A stretch of 64,000 nucleotides of DNA from Cognatishimia sp. WU-CL00825. Its GTDB lineage: Bacteria; Pseudomonadota; Alphaproteobacteria; Rhodobacterales; Rhodobacteraceae. Under the pieces are notes generated by a model. The model had not been told where the DNA came from, searched no databases, and saw only the letters and a list, made by a program, of their open reading frames with translations. Numbering within the stretch: position 1 is the stretch's first letter; each line of letters starts with the position of its first letter. Positions 9,090 through 16,517 of this stretch are shown here, piece after piece. The stretch lies in assembly GCF_040364665.1 (NCBI RefSeq), contig NZ_BAABWX010000003.1, positions 124,001 to 188,000 of the forward strand, given 5' to 3'. The position numbers and the translations under genes were made by a program.

Positions 9090-10181
9090 ATGAGTTTTTC
9101 CCCTGACATACAAGAACGCTTGGCCCGCGCCCGCGCCGATCTGCGCATGGGCGTTCCAATTGTGGTGACCGGAAATGGGCAGTCAATCTTGGTGGCCTCG
9201 TCAGAAACCATAGCAGAACAAAGACTTAAGGACATTCAAGCGCTGGATGGGGAAACGGTTTTGGTCATTACAGCGCGTCGCGCGGAAACCCTTAAGGCAC
9301 GCGCCTATGACACCGAACTGGCGCGCATTGTGATGCCCGCAGATGCCAAAAAGGGCTGGGTCGGGTGTGTTTCAGACCCCGCTGGTGACCTTAAAAACCC
9401 CATGAAAGGCCCGTTTAAAACGCAACGTGGCGGAGATGTTTCGTTACATCGACTGGCCTTAAAACTGATGAAATCTGCACAACTCTTGCCGGCTGCTGTA
9501 ATAAAAGCACCTGAAAACGCTGCGAAACTCGCGTTGGAACATGGGCTTACGGTGATTCCAGAGGCACTGGCAGCCCCCTATATGTCGGCAGCAAGCCCGA
9601 TGAACGAAGTGGTGCATGCACGCTTGCCAATACGTGCAGCAGAGGCTGGGAAGCTGCATATCTTCCGACCTGAGAATGGCGAGGAAGAGCACTATGCCAT
9701 TGAAATTGGACAACCTTCCAGGGAAGCGCCTGTCTTGGCGCGGCTTCATTCCGCTTGTTTTACTGGTGATGTTCTGGGTTCTTTGAAGTGTGATTGCGGG
9801 CCGCAGTTAAACGGTGCTTTGGCGCAGATGGGCGCAGAGGGGGCTGGGGTCTTATTATACCTAAACCAGGAAGGTCGCGGGATTGGCCTGGCCAACAAAA
9901 TGCGCGCCTATAGTTTGCAGGATCAAGGGTTTGATACGGTGCAAGCCAATCACCGTCTGGGGTTTGAAGATGATGAGCGCGACTTTCGGATCGGCGCTAA
10001 CTTGTTGAAAAAAATTGGATTCTCGTCGGTACGCTTACTGACAAACAACCCCAAGAAAATCAAGATGATGCAGGATACCGGCGTTGAGGTCACCGAGCGG
10101 GTGGCGCTGCAAGTGGGTGAAAACGCCTATAATGCGGCCTATTTGGCGACCAAGGCAAAGAAATCCGGGCATCTTTTGTGA
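9090..10181 (+). CDS. ribA: GTP cyclohydrolase II (RibA) with N-terminal extension
   Basis: Catalyses the first step of riboflavin synthesis from GTP. The C-terminal half (about 170-363) is a complete RibA domain: zinc site C223, C234, C236 in HSACFTGDVLGSLKCDCGPQ, then NQEGRGIGLANKMRAYSLQD and QANHRLGFEDDERDF. The first 160 or so residues are an additional domain, as in other alphaproteobacterial RibA proteins, and do not show the DHBP-synthase motifs. ATG 9090 has GAGG 6 nt upstream; the upstream GTG at 9075 is less likely. Its stop overlaps the L,D-transpeptidase start by 4 bp. I see no FMN riboswitch in front of it. Confidence 0.9.
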   Translation: MSFSPDIQERLARARADLRMGVPIVVTGNGQSILVASSETIAEQRLKDIQALDGETVLVITARRAETLKARAYDTELARIVMPADAKKGWVGCVSDPAGDLKNPMKGPFKTQRGGDVSLHRLALKLMKSAQLLPAAVIKAPENAAKLALEHGLTVIPEALAAPYMSAASPMNEVVHARLPIRAAEAGKLHIFRPENGEEEHYAIEIGQPSREAPVLARLHSACFTGDVLGSLKCDCGPQLNGALAQMGAEGAGVLLYLNQEGRGIGLANKMRAYSLQDQGFDTVQANHRLGFEDDERDFRIGANLLKKIGFSSVRLLTNNPKKIKMMQDTGVEVTERVALQVGENAYNAAYLATKAKKSGHLL

Positions 10182-10687
10182 CACCGCTGGTTTTGACACC
10201 GACGGGCCTACGGTTCGCGGGGAAACGGTTTCCGTGCACCATTGGAAAAGGGGGAATTTCCCTTAAAAAACAAGAGGGTGATGGTGCCACCCCTGTTGGG
10301 GCGCTCAAAATTGTTGGCATGCTTTATCGCCCAGATCGCCTGCATCCTCCGCAACCCTGGGCCCGCGCAATTGGCAACACCGACCTGTGGTCAGACGCTT
10401 CAGGTGAACCGGATTACAACCACCTGGTCACGTCTCCCTATGCCCATAGCCACGAAAAACTACGCCGCGCAGATCCGCTGTATGATCTTGTTTTCATTAC
10501 AGATTGGAACTGGCCAAACGCAAAACCGGGACGCGGATCAGCCATTTTCTTGCATCAATTCCGCCGCCCTGGGTACCCGACAGAAGGCTGCATCGCGCTG
10601 CGGCGGGATCACCTGCACTGGATCGCCAAACGTGTCCAACTGGGCACGCCCGTTGTCATTCCAAACGCCCATGGAACGCTGCCTTAA
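10178..10687 (+). CDS. YkuD-type L,D-transpeptidase, no signal peptide
   Basis: A 169-residue protein that is almost all YkuD domain. Catalytic signature: H126 in FLHQFRRPGYPTEG and nucleophile C138 in TEGCIALRRDHL. These enzymes form 3-3 peptidoglycan crosslinks or attach proteins to the wall in the periplasm, yet no signal peptide or membrane segment is visible, as in the COG3786 subfamily. It begins with GTG overlapping the ribA stop, so translation is coupled to ribA; why wall and flavin functions are paired is unclear. A palindromic repeat follows 11 nt after the stop. Confidence 0.82.
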   Translation: MTPLVLTPTGLRFAGKRFPCTIGKGGISLKKQEGDGATPVGALKIVGMLYRPDRLHPPQPWARAIGNTDLWSDASGEPDYNHLVTSPYAHSHEKLRRADPLYDLVFITDWNWPNAKPGRGSAIFLHQFRRPGYPTEGCIALRRDHLHWIAKRVQLGTPVVIPNAHGTLP

Positions 10688-10698
10688 TCTTTTGCTCA

Positions 10699-10741
10699 TT
10701 GTACAATTTGTACGTTTCAAGCCGCGAAACGTACGATTCGC
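10699..10741. repeat. 43-nt palindromic repeat, copy 1
   Basis: Begins TTGTACAATTTGTACG and contains a hairpin GTACGTTTC / GAAACGTAC, ending GATTCGC. A second copy of the same length lies at 52642-52684 and is identical outside the 8-nt loop region (AAGCCGCG here, GAGCGTCC there). It fills the space between the convergent L,D-transpeptidase and yggS genes and abuts the yggS stop codon. Confidence 0.85.
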
Positions 10742-11395
10742 TTAGCTATAGTCACGAGCTCCAAAGATCGCCGAGCCCACCCGCACGTGGGTAGCCCCAA
10801 GCGCTACGGCTTTTTCAAAATCGCTGCTCATGCCCATCGACAGACCGACCAGATCATTGCGTTTGGCAATGTTTCCCAACAGGGCAAAATGCAGACTGGC
10901 TTCTTGGTCTACTGGCGGGATACACATCAGACCCGCAATCGGCAGATCCAGAGCGCGACACTCCGCTACAAAGCTGTCGGTGTCAGCGGGCAGCACCCCT
11001 GACTTTTGCGGCTCTTCTCCGGTGTTAACTTGAATGAACAACGTTGGGCAGTGACCAAGTTCCTGCGCCAAACGCGCGAGGGTCTTTGCGAGTTTGGGAC
11101 GGTCAAGCGAATGGATCGCCTGAAACAACTCCATGGCTTGGCGGGCCTTGTTGGTTTGCAGCGGTCCCAGCAGGTGCACTTGCACGCCGCGATAGGCTTG
11201 TTTGAAGGCAGGCCATTTGCCTGCCGCTTCTTGCACTTTGTTTTCGCCAAAAAGCCTGTGGCCCTGCTGTAAGACAGCCTCGACCCGGTCGTTGGGCTGG
11301 ACTTTGGAGACGGCAATCAATTGCACACTGCCAGGTGCACGGTTGGCTGTCTTTTCGGCTTTAGCGATACGCGCCTGAATTTCGGAGAGAGACAT
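10742..11395 (-). CDS. YggS-family PLP homeostasis protein
   Basis: A 217-residue single-domain PLP-binding protein (COG0325; YggS/PLPBP) that buffers pyridoxal phosphate and affects amino-acid and keto-acid pools. PLP lysine K31 is in LIAVSKVQP; FGENKVQEA, HLLGPLQTNKARQA and GLSMGMSSDFEKAVALGAT are all present, the last forming the phosphate-binding region. ATG 11395 gives the usual family length; the in-frame upstream start would add 14 unconserved residues. Convergent with the L,D-transpeptidase gene. Confidence 0.92.
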   Translation of the reverse strand: MSLSEIQARIAKAEKTANRAPGSVQLIAVSKVQPNDRVEAVLQQGHRLFGENKVQEAAGKWPAFKQAYRGVQVHLLGPLQTNKARQAMELFQAIHSLDRPKLAKTLARLAQELGHCPTLFIQVNTGEEPQKSGVLPADTDSFVAECRALDLPIAGLMCIPPVDQEASLHFALLGNIAKRNDLVGLSMGMSSDFEKAVALGATHVRVGSAIFGARDYS

Positions 11396-11446
11396 AATGT
11401 GGCCCTGTGTTCTGCGGTTTGGGGCAAAGAACATCATTTGGGCGCA

Positions 11447-11478
11447 AAAGAAAAGGGTGGGCCCGAGGACCCACCCTT
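11447..11478 (-). terminator. Rho-independent terminator of the porin gene
   Basis: Perfect 9-bp stem AAGGGTGGG / CCCACCCTT (11453-11461 with 11470-11478), 8-nt loop. On the minus strand it is followed by a T-rich tract (TTTTCTTTT). It lies 25 nt beyond the porin stop. Confidence 0.9.
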
Positions 11479-11503
11479 AACTTAGGTACTTCGTTTTCTA
11501 AAA

Positions 11504-12307
11504 TTAGAAGTCGAAGGAGATACCCAGATCGGCCATTGTTGTGCCGTTAACGTCTGCAACACCACCTTGAACGGTTGCGCCACCGATGTCGTATGCAACG
11601 TCGATACCGAACGCGTCAGCTGCGCCGTTGTCTGTGTAAACACCAGTTACAGTCACGTCGCCAGAAGTGTAGGAAACTTCAACACCCATTGCGTCTGTTA
11701 CGCTGTTGTCTGCGAAGAATACTTTACCGCCGATTGCGCCAGCTGTGTAGCCCAATGTCGCGCGCATTTGGTCTGCACCACCAGTTTCACCGAAACCCAG
11801 AGCGATTGTGAACGCGTCGAAAGAAGCGTTACCACCGATGGACCAGTCGCTGTTGGAAGAGTCAACAGATACTGCAACGTTGATGTCTGCGATTGCATAG
11901 TCAACGCGAACGTCGTGAGAACCTTGTGCGTCGATTTCAGCAATGTTGTCTACGCCAACACCGTTGTAACCGATGTCTGCCAGACCACCTTGGTCCATCG
12001 CTGCGTCGATGTTACCAACTGTCAGTTTCAGACCGTTGTAAGAGATGAACACTTCTGGGTCGCCAAAAGCGGCCTGAGTTGTCACGGAGTTCTGATGCGC
12101 GGAGTCCAGATCAACGGATGCACCAAATGCAACGCCACCATCTGTTTCGCCGGAGCCAACGATGTTGAAGTCGATTTCGTTGATGACGATAGTAGTTGTG
12201 CCGTTGTACATCAGGCCCAAAGAAGCGCCGCCAGTTACGTTAATTTCTGCTGCTGCTACACCTGCGGTCATAACCAGCGCGGTGGATGCAAAGAGAACCT
12301 TTTTCAT
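11504..12307 (-). CDS. General porin, outer membrane beta-barrel
   Basis: A 267-residue exported protein. Residues 1-20 are a Sec signal peptide with MKKVLFASTALVMTAGVAAA and cleavage before EINVTGG. The mature part is acidic, Gly/Asp/Val-rich with alternating hydrophobic strands and ends in the outer-membrane sorting phenylalanine (GISFDF), as expected for a Rhodobacter-type trimeric porin, although at about 247 mature residues it is at the short end. Codon use is strongly biased (AAC, GTT, ACC), fitting high expression. Good ribosome site (GAGGGAAA) and own terminator; monocistronic. Confidence 0.9.
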   Translation of the reverse strand: MKKVLFASTALVMTAGVAAAEINVTGGASLGLMYNGTTTIVINEIDFNIVGSGETDGGVAFGASVDLDSAHQNSVTTQAAFGDPEVFISYNGLKLTVGNIDAAMDQGGLADIGYNGVGVDNIAEIDAQGSHDVRVDYAIADINVAVSVDSSNSDWSIGGNASFDAFTIALGFGETGGADQMRATLGYTAGAIGGKVFFADNSVTDAMGVEVSYTSGDVTVTGVYTDNGAADAFGIDVAYDIGGATVQGGVADVNGTTMADLGISFDF

Positions 12308-12599
12308 AGTCTTTTCCCTCGGATTACCAAATTATCGCCCTAGCCGGAGAATCCAGAAAGGGTATGAGGAGTGTTTCTCTTTTTTCGGGGTCACATTGCA
12401 AGCAAAGCAAACCAATGGATGTTAATGGCTGTTCTGATTGATGCATGTTTGTCACACTTCGCTGGGGTGCAACGGGTCTGAGGCGGGATTTTGCTGCTAA
12501 ATGCCCGTCACAGCGCGCGTATATATAGTGGGTAAAAAGCTTGCTCTGCAGACGCGGCTTGGATAGGACGATACAGAACTGGGTCGTTTGGGCGGGATT
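12308..12599. other. Intergenic region between porin and DUF3576 gene
   Basis: 292 bp holding the divergent promoters of the porin (minus) and the lipoprotein (plus). I see the porin Shine-Dalgarno and an AT-rich TATATA patch near 12519-12526, but no convincing -35/-10 pair, RNA gene or repeat. Confidence 0.4.
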
Positions 12600-13103
12600 A
12601 TGACAATCAAATCTACAGCAAGATTGGCACTTTGCATTGTGGCGCTGACAGCGCTTGTGGCGTGCGGCAGTTTCGGTGGCCGGCGCGGTGATGCCGACAC
12701 TTATGGGCAGAGCGGGACGTCGACTGCCAGCAATAATGCGGTAAAGGTTCAGGATCGTGAAACCACGATCTGGGATATTTTCAAGAAAGATAACAGTGAC
12801 ATCACTGTCAAAGTGAACAAATACATCTGGACGGCGTCGCTGGAAGTTTTGGATTTCTTGCCCGTCGAGTCTGTTGACCCCTTTTCCGGCGTGATCGTGA
12901 CCGGATATGGCACGCCTCCAAATGGCGGCCGCGCCTATCGCGCGACTATACTGGTGCGTGATCCTGCTTTGGATGCGCGGTCTTTGCATCTGGCGATGCA
13001 AACTCGTGGTGGTCGTGCAGTGGATGCCAGCACGGTGCGGGCTGTTGAAGACGCTATATTGGCGCGGGCGCGGCAGCTGCGCATCGCGGATGGGCGATTC
13101 TAG
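12600..13103 (+). CDS. DUF3576 lipoprotein
   Basis: A 167-residue predicted lipoprotein: hydrophobic signal then lipobox LVAC with C22, followed by a Gly/Ser linker and a conserved domain with TIWDIFKKDNSD and VNKYIWTASLEVLDFLPVES. This is the alphaproteobacterial DUF3576 family, whose gene normally lies directly upstream of leuS-lptE-holA; the function is unknown, likely envelope. Here three other genes lie between it and leuS. ATG 12600 has GGGCGGGA upstream. A strong terminator follows. Confidence 0.85.
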   Translation: MTIKSTARLALCIVALTALVACGSFGGRRGDADTYGQSGTSTASNNAVKVQDRETTIWDIFKKDNSDITVKVNKYIWTASLEVLDFLPVESVDPFSGVIVTGYGTPPNGGRAYRATILVRDPALDARSLHLAMQTRGGRAVDASTVRAVEDAILARARQLRIADGRF

Positions 13104-13127
13104 GCCTACAGAAATTTGCGCGATTTG

Positions 13128-13152
13128 AGGGTCCCATTGGGGCCCTTTTTTT
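13128..13152 (+). terminator. Rho-independent terminator after DUF3576 gene
   Basis: 8-bp stem AGGGTCCC / GGGGCCCT (one G-T wobble; 13128-13135 with 13139-13146), 3-nt loop and a run of seven Ts (13146-13152). It uncouples this gene from the downstream leuS operon. Confidence 0.9.
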
Positions 13153-13231
13153 GTGCTCAGGATGGGGACAAACATGTCGTGCATCCGGTTGGAGTAGCCC
13201 GCGTTTTGGTCATTGAAAAGGCGGGCAGTGT

Positions 13232-14119
13232 TTAGGCGTGGCTGAAACCCCGTCTTGGGTGCCATTTTGAGAACATCACCAGATTGCCCAAAATCGTCAA
13301 GCCGACCCCGAGCACCGAGGTGGTGTGCCATTGGTATCCTTCAAACAATGTGGACATCAAAAGCGCCACGACGGGAAACAGAACTGTTGTATAGGCCGCC
13401 CGGTCTGACCCCAATCGGGCAACCAGTAACAGATAGGTGGTAAAGCCCACAACAGACCCCACAAGGGCTAGGTAGAGCAGAGCCCAAACATAGCTTGAAG
13501 TTGGGGGTAGTGTCAGGGGAGCTTGGCGCAGAATCACCAGCGCCAACAGGATCAGGGCACCGATGCACATGCCCCAAGCATTGGCGATGATCGGTGTGAC
13601 ACCATGCTGGGTGTTTTTGCGCGACATCATATTGCCAACGGAAAAGAAGACCGTGCCCGCCGTTGCCCAAGCCATGCCCAAGAGCACATTGACGTCAAAG
13701 GAAATGGTGAGGTCGTGCCAAAACAGCAAAACAAGCCCCAGAACCCCGATTATGCCGGCAACGAGCGTTCTGGGGCGCAGGTTTTCGCCAAAGAAAAGCC
13801 GGGCATTCACCGCGTTGAAGATGGTTGCCAACGAAAAAATCACCGAGACCAAGCCTGAGGGCATAAAGAATGTGGCCTGATAAAAGCAGATGAAATTGAA
13901 GCTAAACAAGCAAAACGCCTGCAATATTACAAAGCGCCATGTTTTGGGCTTTTCTAGGCGGCCCAAGGCTGCAAGCCCCAGTACAAATATGAGTCCTGCC
14001 AGACCAAAGCGGTAGAAAACCGAAACAACGAGATCGACGGTTCCGATTTGCCACGCAATTGCGATCCATGTTGTGCCCCAAATCAAAACCGTGGCGGCGA
14101 AAAGTAGACTGTTTTGCAT
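13232..14119 (-). CDS. EamA/DMT-family transporter
   Basis: A 295-residue inner-membrane protein with about ten hydrophobic helices in two repeated halves, starting MQNSLLFAATVLIWGTTWIA (WGTTWIA is typical of the EamA repeat); the second half has WATAGTVFFSVGNMMSRK. DMT exporters move amino acids, nucleosides or other metabolites; the substrate is unknown. It is divergent from an AraC-family regulator, which is the obvious candidate controller. Confidence 0.88.
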   Translation of the reverse strand: MQNSLLFAATVLIWGTTWIAIAWQIGTVDLVVSVFYRFGLAGLIFVLGLAALGRLEKPKTWRFVILQAFCLFSFNFICFYQATFFMPSGLVSVIFSLATIFNAVNARLFFGENLRPRTLVAGIIGVLGLVLLFWHDLTISFDVNVLLGMAWATAGTVFFSVGNMMSRKNTQHGVTPIIANAWGMCIGALILLALVILRQAPLTLPPTSSYVWALLYLALVGSVVGFTTYLLLVARLGSDRAAYTTVLFPVVALLMSTLFEGYQWHTTSVLGVGLTILGNLVMFSKWHPRRGFSHA

Positions 14120-14248
14120 ATGCGCTCCTTTGCAGGGCGGTGCTTAGGTCAAAAGAATCGCACGGGATTGCACAATCTTGCGGTTTAGTTCACGGCGCGG
14201 CGTGACATCGAGCTTATTGGCGGTAGATTGAGCTGAAGGAGTGTTTTC

Positions 14249-15079
14249 GTGAGACACCGTGTTGATGAATTTCTATCTGCGTCTGAACGGACGCAAAGGT
14301 TGGGCAACCTGCCAATGGGGCGCGGGCGGCAACTGGCGGTTTGGCAGAACAGCCATGATGAAATTCAGTACAGTGCCACGCGCGGGCATGTGTTCAGCTT
14401 GTATCTTAATGGCGGCAGCGGCACGCGCCGCGTTGACGGGAAGGTTAAGTCAGGTGCGCCAGCGACACTATGTGTGTTCCCGGAAGGGCATTCATCAGAG
14501 TGGCAAATCAACGAGACGTTTCGATTTGTGCATCTGTATGTTGCCGATGAGCTGCTACGCAGTGCGTTCTCTCAGGTCCACGAAAAAGACGCGCGTCAGT
14601 TGGATATAGACGAACGCACTTTTGTTGACCCCGGCGCGCTAGAGCAACCGATGCGCGCGATGGCGCAGGCGACTTTGACTGGCGATATTATGTCTGCAGA
14701 AGCCGGTTTTGCTGATTTGGTTGCGGCTTTGGGCCACCAGCTTGTGGCGTTGAAAGGCGGTCTTACCCGGCGGGCCATTCGCGAGGTCAGCGATTGGGTC
14801 AACGCCCATATCGCGGAAGACATTAAACTGAGCGATCTGGCGCAATTGGCAGGATTGTCTGAATTTCACTTTCACCGGATGTTTCGGCAAAGCTGCGGCA
14901 TGGCTCCGCATGCCTGGGTGACACAAATGCGCCTGATGCGGGCCAAAGACATGCTGACGTCAGAGTCGATGGCCCAGATCGCGCTGGCCTGCGGATTTTC
15001 AAGCCAAGGGCATTTCATTCGCCGCTTCAAAGACCAATATGGTGTCACGCCCGGTCAATATCTGCGTCTGGCCTGTTAA
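14249..15079 (+). CDS. AraC-family transcriptional regulator
   Basis: A 276-residue regulator: an N-terminal cupin-like effector domain (about 1-160) and a C-terminal double helix-turn-helix (about 175-275) with LSDLAQLAGLSEFHFHRMFR and the second signature IALACGFSSQGHFIRRFKDQ ending GVTPGQYLRL. Starts with GTG behind a good site, GAAGGAG. Divergently paired with the EamA exporter; the 130-bp gap contains GATTGCACAATC (14166-14177), a possible operator. Its stop abuts the stop of the convergent glycosyltransferase gene. Confidence 0.9.
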   Translation: MRHRVDEFLSASERTQRLGNLPMGRGRQLAVWQNSHDEIQYSATRGHVFSLYLNGGSGTRRVDGKVKSGAPATLCVFPEGHSSEWQINETFRFVHLYVADELLRSAFSQVHEKDARQLDIDERTFVDPGALEQPMRAMAQATLTGDIMSAEAGFADLVAALGHQLVALKGGLTRRAIREVSDWVNAHIAEDIKLSDLAQLAGLSEFHFHRMFRQSCGMAPHAWVTQMRLMRAKDMLTSESMAQIALACGFSSQGHFIRRFKDQYGVTPGQYLRLAC

Positions 15080-16339
15080 CTAAAGCGCGGTGCCGCCTGC
15101 TTTGGCATTATACAGCTGCTGGATCCAATCAAGCTGTTTGGGCAGGCAGACGGTTTCCAGATCATAGCGATCCTGCACCAGTTTGCGGGCATTGGCCCCA
15201 AGTCGGGCGCGGGTTTCCGGACTGTCCAGCAGATCGTTGAGTTGCTCGACCAGACCAGCGCCATCGAAGAAATCCACCAAGCGGCCAGTCTCGTCTGGAT
15301 TGATGACTTCGCGTAAGGGCGCGGTGTCGCTGGCGAGGATACATGCGCCACAGCTCATGGATTCGAGCAACGACCAACTGAGGACAAATGGGTAAGTCAA
15401 ATAGACATGCACGCGCGAGACTTGCAGCATTTGCATAAAGTTTTCATAGGGCAAATGGCCAACAAAATGCACGCGGTTCCAATTTGGGGTTGGGATTTGT
15501 CCGCGCACTTCGTCGATGAAAATCTGCTTCCATGTTTTGCCTTTGGGCGCGGCGGCCCCGTAGGAATTGCTGTCACCGCCGACAATCACCACTTGGGCAT
15601 TGGGGCGGGTTTTCAACAGCTTAGGCAATGCGCGCATAAAGATGTGATAGCCGCGATGGGGTTCAAGATTGCGATTCACAAAGGTGATCACCTCGTCCTC
15701 GCGGGTCAGCGTCAGATCGTCTGAAACCTTAAATTCCACGTCGGGCTTGGGCACCGCGTGCTTGGTGTCGATGCCATCATGGATCACGCTGATGCGGTCG
15801 CGGTATTTTTGTGGGAATGTGCTGGCTTGGTATTCTGTGGGGCTTAGACCCATGTCGCCAAGTGGGAAATGCAGTTCATTGTTCAGGTTCTTTAGGCGCA
15901 GGCGCACACGGTCTTGGATGCTGGGTTTTGATGAAAATTCCGGATCAAACCCGTTGTCGCCATCCTCGGATTGGTAAAACAGCTCGTAAAACAGCCCGAT
16001 ACGCGCCTCGGGCCAGACATCGCGCAGAAACATCGATTCGCCCCAACCGGGATGGGCGACAATCACGTCAGGCGTAAAGCCCTTGGCTTTGAGCTCCAGC
16101 GCCGCGTTCATGCAGGCTTCGCCGCGAATTACCTTGGTGTCTAGGTCGGTGACCCAGGGGTGAATTCCGCCGCCCTGATTGCGCTTGATTGCGTAGGGCA
16201 ACACCTGAACACCGTTCCATTTGGTTGGCTCTTTGACCCGCAACGTCAAAGCCACGCAGGTATGCCCCTGTTTGGCCAAAGCCGGTGCAAGGTTTTTAAA
16301 CTGGCCCGGAAAGTTTTGGTGAATGAACAGAATTTTCAT
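15080..16339 (-). CDS. GT4-family glycosyltransferase
   Basis: A 419-residue GT-B fold glycosyltransferase. N-terminal half starts MKILFIHQNFPGQFKNLA, typical of GT4 enzymes of polysaccharide or glycolipid synthesis; the C-terminal half has FVNRNLEPHRGYHIFMRALP and the sugar-nucleotide-binding stretch FVLSWSLLESMSCGACILAS with the usual catalytic glutamate. ATG 16339 fits homologue-like N-terminus; upstream in-frame codons look non-coding. No signal peptide. Acceptor unknown. Divergent from leuS, with no other polysaccharide genes adjacent. Confidence 0.85.
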   Translation of the reverse strand: MKILFIHQNFPGQFKNLAPALAKQGHTCVALTLRVKEPTKWNGVQVLPYAIKRNQGGGIHPWVTDLDTKVIRGEACMNAALELKAKGFTPDVIVAHPGWGESMFLRDVWPEARIGLFYELFYQSEDGDNGFDPEFSSKPSIQDRVRLRLKNLNNELHFPLGDMGLSPTEYQASTFPQKYRDRISVIHDGIDTKHAVPKPDVEFKVSDDLTLTREDEVITFVNRNLEPHRGYHIFMRALPKLLKTRPNAQVVIVGGDSNSYGAAAPKGKTWKQIFIDEVRGQIPTPNWNRVHFVGHLPYENFMQMLQVSRVHVYLTYPFVLSWSLLESMSCGACILASDTAPLREVINPDETGRLVDFFDGAGLVEQLNDLLDSPETRARLGANARKLVQDRYDLETVCLPKQLDWIQQLYNAKAGGTAL

Positions 16340-16517
16340 GCGAGGGCGTCCTGAAATGCAATTTCCCCTATATAGACATGTCTGATTGTCGCTCGAAACC
16401 GCATTTTTTACCGATGTATGGGTCATGGCACTGGACCATGTCGCCACAGCGGCCTATCACCTTTCGCGACTGTCGCCTTTGATTGGGCGAAATTAGGAAT
16501 TGAAAGGGTTTTCCCGC

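Noticed and set aside
11567..12343. 258-codon plus-strand frame opposite the porin
   Set aside because: Cys/Val-rich artefact caused by the porin's biased codons; extends beyond the porin start.
12324..13331. 335-codon minus-strand frame spanning porin promoter and DUF3576 gene
   Set aside because: Crosses a terminator, a promoter region and a well-supported lipoprotein gene on the other strand; composition is not protein-like.
16374..16383. 10-bp palindrome AGACATGTCT between the glycosyltransferase and leuS
   Set aside because: Perfect but short; several such decamers are expected by chance in 64 kb.
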